A DNA stretch of 64,000 nt from Bacteroidetes bacterium CG12_big_fil_rev_8_21_14_0_65_60_17 (GTDB lineage: Bacteria > Bacteroidota > Rhodothermia > Rhodothermales > UBA10348). Both the position numbers and the translations under genes were made by a program. The notes beneath the pieces were generated by a model. That model was not told the origin of the DNA and searched no databases. It was given only the letters and a program-made list of their open reading frames with translations. The DNA is taken from NCBI GenBank assembly GCA_002787815.1, contig PCUY01000031.1:62001-126000 (forward strand). The letters run 5' to 3'. Every line of letters starts with the position of its first letter. The first letter of the stretch is position 1. Of the stretch, positions 39,228 through 47,548 are shown piece after piece.

Positions 39228-40349
39228 TCACGGTTTCATGGCTGACGCTGCGACCTGTCTGCCTTTCCACTGTGCCGTGCCCGTGAAATGGGCCTGCGCG
39301 GAGCTGACCTGTATCAAGCCTCCCAGCACGTACGAGACCGGGGCCATCAGGGTGACCCACCACGGTAGTCCAAGAAATCGATCCGTAACAAAACGGGTAC
39401 CCACCAGAACAACAGCAAGGCCTGGAGCCAGCACGGGTGCAACGACAACCAGCCACACATATATCGCAAAGACGGCGATGGCCCGAAACGGTGTACCGCC
39501 TGAAATAGCGTAGGCGTTTTTACGGTATCCGAGCCAGGCATCGTGAAGGTCGTCGTACATGTGTACGAGCACTTCCGTCTGGGCGTTGAGCATCACAGGT
39601 GTGTAGCCGGACCGGAACAGATATCGGCCAATGTGGATGTCCTCGAGTACCTCCCCTTTCACATGCAGGTGTGGTTCTGTTCGTCTGTAGGCTGCGCCGT
39701 CCATGAGCCAACACTGGCCATTCACCCCCGCCATGCTTGAGGTCGGCAGGGACTTTCCGAGCCACCACGGGATGGCTGACAGAATGACTCCTCCGATATG
39801 TGACCCCAGCAGCAACCCTCCACCCCTCAGACGTGTGACACCGGTGCCTAAGACGGCGCCCGAGTGACGGAACTTCGACACAAGGCGATGAAGTGCATAC
39901 CGGTCCACCAACTCCGTGTCGGCATCAAGAAACAGGTAGCATGCGCCCTCGGCACCTCGCGTCAATCGATACAGCGCGTATACCTTGCCCATCCAACCCG
40001 CAGGGGGACCCTCTCCCCGCTCTTTCCGCAGCCTTACATCGGCACACGCCGCGAGCACATCCCACGTCCGGTCTTCCGACGCATCATCGTGTACGTGCAC
40101 ACGGAATTTCCCTGCGTATTCCTGACCGAAGAGGGATTCGAGCAGTCGTTTGAGGTTGGCTTCTTCGTTCCGGGCAGGAATGAATACGTCGACGTCCGGC
40201 CAGGGCCCGCTCGCCGGACCTGCGTTCAGATCCGCGTTTGAGGAAACGCGGGACGATATCTGGAGCCACGACACGTTCACAACGGCATTCAGCAACATGG
40301 TTACCAGGAGGACGGCTGCAGATGTCGTTGCCCAGAGCGTCGCATCCAT
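39228..40349 (-). CDS. cruG: CruG-like carotenoid glycosyltransferase (GT2 family)
   Basis: A 373-aa membrane-anchored GT2 enzyme. An N-terminal TM helix precedes the catalytic domain (VDVFIPARNEEANLKRLLESL, YLFLDADTEL), with acceptor-site residues in VLEDIHIGRYLFRSGY. Two or three TM helices close the protein. Sequence layout and operon position match CruG, the carotenoid 2'-O-glycosyltransferase known from cyanobacteria. It is the last gene of the carotenoid operon, and its ATG overlaps the idi stop by one base (TGATG). It likely adds a sugar to the hydroxyl group formed by the CruF part of the fusion; specificity is inferred. Confidence 0.85.
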   Translation of the reverse strand: MDATLWATTSAAVLLVTMLLNAVVNVSWLQISSRVSSNADLNAGPASGPWPDVDVFIPARNEEANLKRLLESLFGQEYAGKFRVHVHDDASEDRTWDVLAACADVRLRKERGEGPPAGWMGKVYALYRLTRGAEGACYLFLDADTELVDRYALHRLVSKFRHSGAVLGTGVTRLRGGGLLLGSHIGGVILSAIPWWLGKSLPTSSMAGVNGQCWLMDGAAYRRTEPHLHVKGEVLEDIHIGRYLFRSGYTPVMLNAQTEVLVHMYDDLHDAWLGYRKNAYAISGGTPFRAIAVFAIYVWLVVVAPVLAPGLAVVLVGTRFVTDRFLGLPWWVTLMAPVSYVLGGLIQVSSAQAHFTGTAQWKGRQVAASAMKP

Positions 40350-40957
40350 CAGACCGATGTCCCACTGACAGTCGGAAAGTAGAACGTGGCCACGGTTCCA
40401 TCCGGTTCCACGACGGTCTGGGTCCAGCGACCTTCGACAGGTTCGCGCATGGCACGCTCCACTTCACGCGCCAACAGCCTGAACCAGGGTGTGAAAGCGC
40501 CAGGTTGCGACGTCAACTCGCTCTGCACTGATGGAAAGTCCACCAACCGGGTCGCCGCTATCTCGCTTGGATCCGGGCGCAACGGGCCGGAAAACGTACC
40601 GGCATATACCTGGTCGTATTCATGTTCTATCAATCCGCCCTGTAGCTCGGAGCGGTATTTCATGTCGAACAGGTAGTTGACGTCGCATTCCAGCCCCAAC
40701 TCTTCCCGGACCCGGCGCTTGACGGCGAGATCAACGGACTCCCCGGGATGTGGATGCGAGCAGCACGCATTGGACCACAATCCCCCCGTGTGATACTTGT
40801 TCGAGGCGCGACGCTGGATGAGTTGCCTCCCCGACGAATCGAACAGGAAGACAGAGAAGGCCCTGTGCAACAGCCCTCTGGCGTGCACGTCGTCTTTGCT
40901 GGCCGTTCCTGCCTCCTGGTTTCGCTCATCAACAAGAATTACCTGGTTATTGTCCAT
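40349..40957 (-). CDS. idi: Isopentenyl-diphosphate delta-isomerase, type 1
   Basis: A 202-aa Nudix-fold Idi. The active-site cysteine region SNACCSHPHPGES and the metal-binding RRVREELGLECDV stretch are present, as is HRAFSVFLFD near the N-terminus. It interconverts IPP and DMAPP, feeding precursor to the carotenoid pathway. It overlaps crtI by 11 bp and cruG by one base. Inclusion in the operon suggests that pigment induction also raises isoprenoid precursor balance. Confidence 0.95.
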   Translation of the reverse strand: MDNNQVILVDERNQEAGTASKDDVHARGLLHRAFSVFLFDSSGRQLIQRRASNKYHTGGLWSNACCSHPHPGESVDLAVKRRVREELGLECDVNYLFDMKYRSELQGGLIEHEYDQVYAGTFSGPLRPDPSEIAATRLVDFPSVQSELTSQPGAFTPWFRLLAREVERAMREPVEGRWTQTVVEPDGTVATFYFPTVSGTSV

Positions 40958-42425
40958 TGCAGTCCTCCTGAATGCTTGAAAAGGTCGCTTCGGCCGACAG
41001 CATTACACCCGGTACGCCGGCCCCCGGGTGCGTGCCTGCACCCACGATATACAGACCCTCCACGTCTTCAGACCGGTTATGTGGTCGGAAAAATGCTGTC
41101 TGCGAGATACGGGGTTCGAGTGAGAACGCGTTTCCGGCGAAAGCATTGAGCTCCGTCCTGAAATCCTCGGGTGTAAACATCTCACAGACGTCCAGATTGT
41201 CACGCAGACCATCCATTCCCCATTTCTCAAGGAAGTCAAGGATCTTGTCCCGATATCCGGGTGCTTCCTCCGACCAGTCGATATCCGCCCGAAGGTTCGG
41301 CACCGGGACCAAAACGTACATGCTTTCACATCCATCGGGCGCCATGGACGGATCGGTCGCCGTCGGTACATGCAGATACATGCTGAAATCATCCGGGAGC
41401 GTCTCGTGACGAAAAATGTCATCAATGAGTCCTTTGTAGCGCTCCGCAAGAATCAACGTGTGGTGAGCGAGGCGGGGGTACCTCTTTCTTGTCCCCAGAT
41501 AAAGCAGGAAGCAGCTCATCGTGTATGAACTGCGGTCAATTTTTCTGTCCGTCCATTTCTTTCGATGCTCAGGTTCGATCAGGTGCCGATATGTCGTCGC
41601 CACATCCGCATTCGACACGACGGCATCCGCATCCTGCCACCCCGACGTAGTCTCAAGTCCCGTTACACGGCCATCCTCGACACCAATCCTGACGACCTCC
41701 TCTCCGGTTCTGATGGTACCGCCCAACTCCGTGAATACGCGTCCAAATGCCTCTACGAGCGCATACATGCCTCCTTTGGCAAACCATACGCCCTCTTCCT
41801 TCTCCAGGTACGGTATCATGGCGTAAATAGCCGGTGCCCGGAAGGGATGTCCACCTATGAACAGCGGATGAAAGCTGAACATGAAACGGTGTCGGAAGTC
41901 TCTGAAAAACCGCCGCGCAAACCACGCCACTGGTAGAAGAGCCCCCAGGCGCAGCGCCCGCGGTACGAACCGGGCCATGATGCCAGGGGCGTCGAATGGC
42001 TTGCTCCCCAGGCCCTCCTTGATGACAGCCTCGTAAATGGGCTTCGATGCCTCCATGAAGTGGTCGTATTGAGCGGCATCGGCAGCGTCAAATCCGGCCA
42101 TCTGAGCTTTCATCCGATCCCCGTCTCCCACGTAGTCGATATGCGTTCCATCGTGGAAGAAAATCCGGTAGAAAGGGTCGAGTGGCACGAGCTCCACATA
42201 ATCCTCAAGACGTCGTCCTGCGGCATCGAAAATCCGCCGGATAATGGACGGAGCGGTGACGAGGCTCGGTCCCATATCGAACGTATACCCGTCCTTTTTC
42301 AGTTGGTAGGCGCGACCACCCATACGCGGCCGTTTTTCAAATATGGTCACCTCGTGACCGGCAGCCTGCAGACGGACCGCCAAGGCAAGACCACCAAAAC
42401 CTGAACCTATGATGGCAATATTCAT
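40947..42425 (-). CDS. crtI: Phytoene desaturase (CrtI family)
   Basis: A 492-aa FAD enzyme with the dinucleotide-binding motif IIGSGFGGLALAVRL, then KRPRMGGRAYQLKKDGYTFDMGPS. The C-terminal bacterial-type phytoene dehydrogenase signature is clear (VEGLYIVGAGTHPGAGVPGVMLSA). It desaturates phytoene to lycopene (four steps assumed). The start is 1 bp from the end of the acyltransferase gene. Confidence 0.96.
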   Translation of the reverse strand: MNIAIIGSGFGGLALAVRLQAAGHEVTIFEKRPRMGGRAYQLKKDGYTFDMGPSLVTAPSIIRRIFDAAGRRLEDYVELVPLDPFYRIFFHDGTHIDYVGDGDRMKAQMAGFDAADAAQYDHFMEASKPIYEAVIKEGLGSKPFDAPGIMARFVPRALRLGALLPVAWFARRFFRDFRHRFMFSFHPLFIGGHPFRAPAIYAMIPYLEKEEGVWFAKGGMYALVEAFGRVFTELGGTIRTGEEVVRIGVEDGRVTGLETTSGWQDADAVVSNADVATTYRHLIEPEHRKKWTDRKIDRSSYTMSCFLLYLGTRKRYPRLAHHTLILAERYKGLIDDIFRHETLPDDFSMYLHVPTATDPSMAPDGCESMYVLVPVPNLRADIDWSEEAPGYRDKILDFLEKWGMDGLRDNLDVCEMFTPEDFRTELNAFAGNAFSLEPRISQTAFFRPHNRSEDVEGLYIVGAGTHPGAGVPGVMLSAEATFSSIQEDCNGQ

Positions 42426-42426
42426 G

Positions 42427-43083
42427 CTATGTCATGCTGAATTGGGTAATGGCCTGCTCTCCGTGCGTGTGCAGCAGATGCCTGATGGCCTTGACGCGCC
42501 CGGCAACCCGCTGCTCTGCCAGACCAACGATGTCATCGTCCGGGGAGAGCATTACCGGCTCGTCAATATCCATGAACAGGGAGGGCTTTGTACCATGCAG
42601 CATTTCTGTTGCCAGTCCGACGGCCGTCAGCTGCACACGATACGGGCTCCATGTCGCCAGGCGGGGCAGTTGCCCGAACCGGAGCGGCAGGGCATCGCCA
42701 GGCATGATACGCCCCTGTGGAAACATCAGAATGGCATCGCCAGCGACGAGATCTGTTGAAACGAAGCGTGCTATGCGGAAGAGCGTCTGTGGCCGATCCG
42801 GGACGAAACCGATCGCCCCGGCCCCGTTGAATATGCGGTATCGGTCAAGTTGTGCCTGCAACATCAGCGTATACAACCTGCCACCCTTCTGACCGGCGAA
42901 CCATGCGCGCCATATGGCAAACCCGTCGTATCTACCCGTATGATTGGCCACGATGAGATTCACGACGCCCCGATTTCCCGTGAAACATCCCCTCGTATGC
43001 ATGCCCGCCAGACGACGCCGCAGTTCCAGGCGGATAATAACGTCGAGCAGGCGCGCCCGGTGCGATTTCCAGTACCGGGTCAT
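42427..43083 (-). CDS. PlsC-type acyltransferase in carotenoid operon
   Basis: A 218-aa acyltransferase of the PlsC/LPLAT superfamily. The HX4D catalytic motif is in VANHTGRYDGF, and the later block is LMFPQGRIMPG. The ORF track extends to 43191, but the ATG at 43083 overlaps the cruF-crtB stop as ATGA and starts the protein at MTRYWKSHRARLL. Its place in a carotenoid operon with a glycosyltransferase suggests it adds a fatty acyl chain to the carotenoid sugar, as in salinixanthin-type acyl glycosides. That is an inference; a phospholipid role is possible. Confidence 0.85.
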   Translation of the reverse strand: MTRYWKSHRARLLDVIIRLELRRRLAGMHTRGCFTGNRGVVNLIVANHTGRYDGFAIWRAWFAGQKGGRLYTLMLQAQLDRYRIFNGAGAIGFVPDRPQTLFRIARFVSTDLVAGDAILMFPQGRIMPGDALPLRFGQLPRLATWSPYRVQLTAVGLATEMLHGTKPSLFMDIDEPVMLSPDDDIVGLAEQRVAGRVKAIRHLLHTHGEQAITQFSMT

Positions 43084-44972
43084 GATCCTTGCTGCCGGTA
43101 GCGGACGGGATCCGGCGTCGTTGTGCGTAGTGCGTAGAAATACCGAACGCGACCGAATCCGTATCTGCACAGGCCACGCATGGCATACCACAGTTTTTCG
43201 GTGGGTGTTGTCACGATCCGCGTGTCCAGATTGTTGTAGTTACGGAGCTGTAGTTTGCGCAGAATACCTCTATAGACCTCTGCGGCGACGGCAACCGGCG
43301 GACCGAACGATGAGGGAAGTGATGGAATGGCCTCCCAGGCCCGGCTGTATTCTTCTTCCGCGAGGTGCACGACTGACTTGAGTGCGTTTCGATACGGTTT
43401 CATCAGGTTGTCCAGCTCGTCCCCACCTGCGTCAGTGCTCAGTAGTACCATCAGGTCACGCGGCAGAAGCCCTTCCCTCGCAAGTACATCCGAAGGTACG
43501 TACACGCGGTCCATGACCAGATCCTGTTTCACGTCCCGAAGTATGTTCGTGATTTGCATGGCACGCCCGAGCGCAGCGGCTCTCGACAGCGTCCAGGTGT
43601 CGGTCTGGCCAAACAGGTGACACATCATGATGCCCACGGTGGACGCAACCGAATAGGAATAGTCTTTCAGTTCCTTTTCGGTCTGTATACGGACGCGGCC
43701 CGTGTCACCACATACACCATCGATCAGACTTTCCATGACGCTCAGCGACATGCCGGAGGCTTTGAGTTCTGCAGCCAGTTCGTTGAGCCATGGAAGTTTC
43801 GACGTTTCGTGGTCATAGGCCTCCCGGACTGTACAACGCCAGTCTTCCAGCAAGACCATCCGCTGCTGTGTCGGAATGTCACTTTCGTCGGCAAGATCGT
43901 CGGTGATCCTGCAGAAAACATAGAGTGACGTAACCAGCCGCCGATACCGTCGGCTGAACAACCTGGATGAAAACGAGAATGACCTGGAATGATGTCGGAA
44001 AAAAGCCCACGCATCGGCGCTTGCGGATCGGATGACAGCATTCAGATATGCGCTCTCCTCGGTAGGACTGTCGGATTTCGGCGTCTGGGACAATGCTTCA
44101 TCATTACCGGACGAAATCCTGGTGGGCACATTTTTCATGCGCTGGCCCAGTTTGCCGTACGCCATGATGGCCGCAACCAGGATGCCTGCAGACAGCAGCG
44201 CTGCAGCCCATGCGCCAGCTGCGATCAGCATTCCGAATGGGAGAGCGAACAGCGTGATGTAGTAGAGAAATACCCAACGTGACGACAGGTTGGACTCCCA
44301 TCTTCTGACCCCCGTCCCATCCAGGGCCATCGAAAGTATAATGCCCGTGAATAGCCATCCGGCAAGATTTACCCAGGGCATGCCATAATATGCGCCCTCG
44401 ACACCCCACTGCCAATACACCACGAGATGGCTCATGGCTGGATCCAGAGCCAGGTCCCATATCGTAAGCAGGATACCAGTCAGGAGCCAATGTACGGGTC
44501 GCGACAGCTGCCACTTTGTCAATCTGCCCGTAATGATATGCGCGGGCAAAACCATCGTGTACCAGCTCAGTGGTATGACAATGGGGACGTGCCCGAACCA
44601 CTTTGTACCCAACAGGCTTGTGTAGCGGTATTCCCCGAAGGGAAATCCCGTATTCGTTCCTACCAACTCACTGGACAGACTCAGCACATATACGAGAGCA
44701 AATCCGGCAATCCACCTCCACTCTGTTGACCGGACAAGAAAAAATGCCAAAACGATGCCCGATAGCCAGACCTGGGACTGCGCGAAGAAACTGTAGGACA
44801 CGGAATAGAATGCCGCCGAGGATGGAAACCGAGCCAGGTTTTCGGGATGGAGCCCAAAAAACCAGTATCCACCAAGCGCCATGAGAGTGAAGATCACCAG
44901 GACAATGAGGCCCGATGTGGGCCAGGCATCGGCCCGGGGCTCCACGTCGTGGAGAAAGCGTCTACTGTTCAT
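43080..44972 (-). CDS. CruF-CrtB fusion: carotenoid hydratase plus phytoene synthase
   Basis: A 630-aa two-domain protein. The N-terminal ~290 residues form about seven TM helices with the CruF/DUF422 features (SSELVGTNTGFPFGEYRYT, WDLALDPAMSH, WVNLAGWLFTG). CruF adds water at the carotenoid psi-end. After a Ser/Asp-rich linker, residues ~310-600 are a phytoene synthase with both Asp-rich sites (CRITDDLADESD and NILRDVKQDL). The ORF begins at 45029, but the ATG at 44972 overlaps the carH stop by 11 bp. The two enzymes are normally separate genes. I see no frameshift between the domains, so the fusion appears genuine. Confidence 0.92.
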   Translation of the reverse strand: MNSRRFLHDVEPRADAWPTSGLIVLVIFTLMALGGYWFFGLHPENLARFPSSAAFYSVSYSFFAQSQVWLSGIVLAFFLVRSTEWRWIAGFALVYVLSLSSELVGTNTGFPFGEYRYTSLLGTKWFGHVPIVIPLSWYTMVLPAHIITGRLTKWQLSRPVHWLLTGILLTIWDLALDPAMSHLVVYWQWGVEGAYYGMPWVNLAGWLFTGIILSMALDGTGVRRWESNLSSRWVFLYYITLFALPFGMLIAAGAWAAALLSAGILVAAIMAYGKLGQRMKNVPTRISSGNDEALSQTPKSDSPTEESAYLNAVIRSASADAWAFFRHHSRSFSFSSRLFSRRYRRLVTSLYVFCRITDDLADESDIPTQQRMVLLEDWRCTVREAYDHETSKLPWLNELAAELKASGMSLSVMESLIDGVCGDTGRVRIQTEKELKDYSYSVASTVGIMMCHLFGQTDTWTLSRAAALGRAMQITNILRDVKQDLVMDRVYVPSDVLAREGLLPRDLMVLLSTDAGGDELDNLMKPYRNALKSVVHLAEEEYSRAWEAIPSLPSSFGPPVAVAAEVYRGILRKLQLRNYNNLDTRIVTTPTEKLWYAMRGLCRYGFGRVRYFYALRTTTPDPVRYRQQGS

Positions 44973-45873
44973 GACGAACGTCCAGCCAATCCACAAACGA
45001 TTCCGAGTCCTCGAACGTCCGCACGACAACAGGAGACGGTCGCGACGGTACCTGGTCTGTAACCAGATTCACTGCCGAGCCCCCGATGGCCAGGTCAAAA
45101 GGAACGTCATCCCGTCTCAGGCTCGTCACGTTACGAACGAACTCGCGCAGCGCAGCCGTCGTCTGATGACTGGACATCGATACGGCCACGAGTTCGGCAC
45201 GATGACGACGCTGGTACAATACAATGTCCTCCTCCGGTACATTTCTGCCCAGGTATATCACTTTCCATCCCCGGTCCATGAGCAGAATGCGCACCATCAT
45301 GGCACCGGTTGCGTGGTCCTCCTGTGGGCCACAACCCACTATGGCTCTGCGCACGGGCCGGCCATTCTGTTGTGGTGGAGTCTGGGGCATGCTGGACATC
45401 AGGCTGTAGAGAACGTCCATCAGAGACTCCGATATGCGATGTTCGTCACCGATGTCGAACGATCCACGAGACCATTCTTCACCAATGTCTTCCATGACAC
45501 GCGCAATCAACCGGTCGAAAAGTCGTGCATAAGGAATATCCAGGGAGCGACACAGCAACATCAGTCCCGAGAGCTTCTGACTCTCCGCATGCAGAAGCCA
45601 GTCTCTCATTTTGATGGCAAGCACCTCTGCCTGGCGCCCGAGTCGAAGCTCATTCGCACCGTTCCAGACCATCAGGGCGTCTGCGCCGAAGGGCAGAAGT
45701 GAACACTCGAGGTGCTGTTTACGGGCAAACGTGAGAACGTCGGTCAGATCAATTCGCCGATGCCCACCGGCTGTATGGGAGCAGGGCAACTCTTCGGAGT
45801 TGCACCAGCGCTTGATGGACGACTCGTGCACACCAAGCAATGTTGCAGCCTGACGTGTTGACACCAACTTCAT
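44962..45873 (-). CDS. carH: CarH-type B12-dependent photoreceptor regulator (MerR family)
   Basis: A 303-aa regulator, starting at ATG 45873 (MKLVSTRQAATLLGVHESSIKRW), with the preceding 53 ORF residues discarded. The N-terminal MerR HTH ends TAGGHRRIDL. The four-helix module carries the Wx9EH motif (W134, E144, H145). The cobalamin domain carries ExHxxG (EDHATG, H187 as lower axial ligand) plus SMSSHQT and IGGSAV. By family, it binds adenosylcobalamin and represses carotenoid genes in the dark; light breaks the Co-C bond and releases DNA. It is the first gene of the carotenoid operon and probably controls its own promoter. Confidence 0.92.
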   Translation of the reverse strand: MKLVSTRQAATLLGVHESSIKRWCNSEELPCSHTAGGHRRIDLTDVLTFARKQHLECSLLPFGADALMVWNGANELRLGRQAEVLAIKMRDWLLHAESQKLSGLMLLCRSLDIPYARLFDRLIARVMEDIGEEWSRGSFDIGDEHRISESLMDVLYSLMSSMPQTPPQQNGRPVRRAIVGCGPQEDHATGAMMVRILLMDRGWKVIYLGRNVPEEDIVLYQRRHRAELVAVSMSSHQTTAALREFVRNVTSLRRDDVPFDLAIGGSAVNLVTDQVPSRPSPVVVRTFEDSESFVDWLDVRHEQ

Positions 45874-45908
45874 ATCGTTCTTTACGGCATTGTGGACGCT
45901 ATACAGCT

Positions 45909-46019
45909 GTGCTATCCGCGGAACGGCACTATGTTTCCGACTATTTTCTTTTTTTGATCGTTTCAGACTGGCGATAACGACCTTTCCGTCCGCCTGCGAA
46001 ATTTGGCCGGTGCTATCCG
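45909..46019. promoter_or_regulatory. Candidate carH control region with repeated GTGCTATCCG
   Basis: The 10-bp sequence GTGCTATCCG occurs at 45909-45918 and again at 46010-46019, 101 bp apart, in the leader upstream of carH. The first copy lies 35 bp from the start codon, next to a TATAGC-like -10 candidate on the minus strand. Direct duplication suggests regulator sites, perhaps for CarH itself. No known CarH operator was matched. Confidence 0.3.
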
Positions 46020-46038
46020 TAGCAACTCCCACAAATGC

Positions 46039-46067
46039 GAAGAGACAGACCGTTGGCCTGTCTCTTC
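46039..46067 (-). terminator. Hairpin downstream of tRNA-Pro
   Basis: Perfect 10-bp arms GAAGAGACAG / CTGTCTCTTC enclose a 9-nt loop, about 10 bp past the 3' end of the tRNA on the minus strand. There is no long T-run, but the position fits termination of the tRNA transcript before the carH leader. Confidence 0.6.
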
Positions 46068-46076
46068 ACTTCCTCG

Positions 46077-46150
46077 TCGGGACGGCGGGATTTGAACCCA
46101 CGACCCCTTGCACCCCATGCAAGTGCGCTACCGGGCTGCGCTACGTCCCG
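46077..46150 (-). tRNA. tRNA-Pro (anticodon GGG)
   Basis: On the minus strand the sequence folds as a full cloverleaf. The acceptor arms are CGGGACG and CGTCCCG, with a short D-arm (GCGC...GCGC). The anticodon stem CTTGC/GCAAG holds loop ATGGGGT, giving anticodon GGG. The T-arm has GTGGGTTCAAATCCCGC. The discriminator base is A, and the 3' CCA is not encoded. It lies between carH and a MerR-type gene. Confidence 0.96.
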
Positions 46151-46215
46151 AGGTCTGGTTGCTGATATCTATCCCTGATCAATCGGTTCCCGGCGCAGCC
46201 ACGACCGGATGATGG

Positions 46216-46548
46216 TCATATCCGGTCCAGCAGGCGGGTCAGAAAGGATCGTACCATCAGGAGGTCCTTTGTCGCGTCTTTCATGTCCTCTCCCCCTTCG
46301 TCCTCGCGACGGGTCAGTGCCTGACGGGCCCCTTCGATCGTAAACTTTTCTTCCCGTAACAGATGTCGGATCCGAAATACTGTATCAATGTCATCACGCG
46401 TATAGACACGCTTCCCGGCACGGTTTTTCCGGGGCTTCAGTACCTGAAACTCCGTTTCCCAATACCTCAGGACATGTGCCTCCTCACCAATAAGGCGGGA
46501 CACCTCACTGATCGTGTAATACAGCTTCGTTATTCCTCTGTCTGCCAT
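46216..46548 (-). CDS. Small MerR-family transcriptional regulator
   Basis: A 110-aa protein with an N-terminal MerR winged helix (YYTISEVSRLIGEEAHVLRYWETEF, then RAGKRVYTRDDIDTVFRIRHLL). A short helix follows and there is no effector domain. The ORF track extends to 46866 across the divergent exporter gene; the ATG at 46548 (MADRGITKLYY) gives the family start. Such short MerR proteins are widespread in Bacteroidetes-like genomes and their ligands are unknown. It lies upstream of tRNA-Pro on the same strand. Confidence 0.88.
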   Translation of the reverse strand: MADRGITKLYYTISEVSRLIGEEAHVLRYWETEFQVLKPRKNRAGKRVYTRDDIDTVFRIRHLLREEKFTIEGARQALTRREDEGGEDMKDATKDLLMVRSFLTRLLDRI

Positions 46549-46603
46549 GCCGTAATGTACGATTTTTGAAGTAGCTTGCCACGACCGGAATTCGATCAGC
46601 TTG

Positions 46604-47542
46604 ATGGGAGACATGATGAAGCGATGGCGCAGCGAAATGGAGTTGCTTTCTGTCGTCCTGATGTGGGGCGTAAATTTTCCGCTGATGAAATGGGTGCTTG
46701 AGGTGTTCGATCCTGTCGTCCTCAATGCACTCCGTGTCTCCACCGCTCTGTTTGTGCTCGCCTGGGTATACTGGGTTCGAAGCGGTCGTAGTATACAGAC
46801 CATGATGGCACCCTTTGCCACACATACGTGGGAAATTGTCCGCATTGGAATTGTCGGATGGTTCATCTACCAGGTCGGATTCGTATTCGGACTGTCCATG
46901 ACGTCCGCCGGTAGTGCAGCGCTCATCATGGCAAGTGCACCGCTCTGGACCGGAGTGCTGGCCAAGATGCTTCGTCTCGAAACACTCGGCGGATGGGGCT
47001 GGATTGGCCTGTTTGTCAGCATGTCCGGAACGGTCGGAGTGGTTGTTTTCGGTCGTGCCGAAATCGTGCTCAGCTGGAGTACCATGCTGGGCAATATCAT
47101 CATGTTGGCGGCCGCCATGATGTGGGGCTTCTACACCGCCATGGCCCGGCCGCTCATCTCTGTGATGAGTCCGACGGCATTGACCGTATGTGCCATTCTG
47201 CCAGCGCTTCCCCTGCTCGTTGCGGCCGCCATTCCATTCCTGGGGCAGATGGACTGGTCACAGGTGACCTGGATCCACGTACTGCTTATCCTGGCCTCCG
47301 GTGCATTGCCCACCGGCTTTGCCATTGTCCTGTGGAATCGAGGTGTCCGAACCATCGGAGCCTCCCACACGGCGGCGTTCGGCAATCTTGTGCCATTTGT
47401 AGCGCTTTTCTCTGCCTGGTGGTTACTTGGAGATCCGGTGCTCCCGGGCCAGATCATCGGGGGAGGTCTCATTGTCGGAGGACTTGCCGTGATGAGACGA
47501 TCACGGATGCAACCCAGAACCCTGGCGCCTCGCGTGCATTGA
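46604..47542 (+). CDS. EamA/DMT-family transporter
   Basis: A 312-aa inner-membrane protein with ten hydrophobic helices in two EamA halves: the first around MWGVNFPLMKWVLEVFDPVVLNALR, the second around AAAMMWGFYTAMARPLI. Family members export amino acids or metabolites; the substrate is unknown. The ORF starts at TTG 46601, with the ATG at 46604 preferred and another at 46616 possible. It diverges from the small MerR gene by 55 bp, so that regulator may control it. Confidence 0.92.
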   Translation: MGDMMKRWRSEMELLSVVLMWGVNFPLMKWVLEVFDPVVLNALRVSTALFVLAWVYWVRSGRSIQTMMAPFATHTWEIVRIGIVGWFIYQVGFVFGLSMTSAGSAALIMASAPLWTGVLAKMLRLETLGGWGWIGLFVSMSGTVGVVVFGRAEIVLSWSTMLGNIIMLAAAMMWGFYTAMARPLISVMSPTALTVCAILPALPLLVAAAIPFLGQMDWSQVTWIHVLLILASGALPTGFAIVLWNRGVRTIGASHTAAFGNLVPFVALFSAWWLLGDPVLPGQIIGGGLIVGGLAVMRRSRMQPRTLAPRVH

Positions 47543-47548
47543 CGGACC

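Noticed and set aside
46077-46150. tRNA-Pro as an integration (att) site of a mobile element
   Set aside because: No integrase, direct repeat of the tRNA 3' end or foreign-looking gene block is seen around it.
46549-46866. 106-residue N-terminal extension of the small MerR ORF
   Set aside because: It runs antisense through the EamA gene; the conserved MerR fold starts right after ATG 46548.
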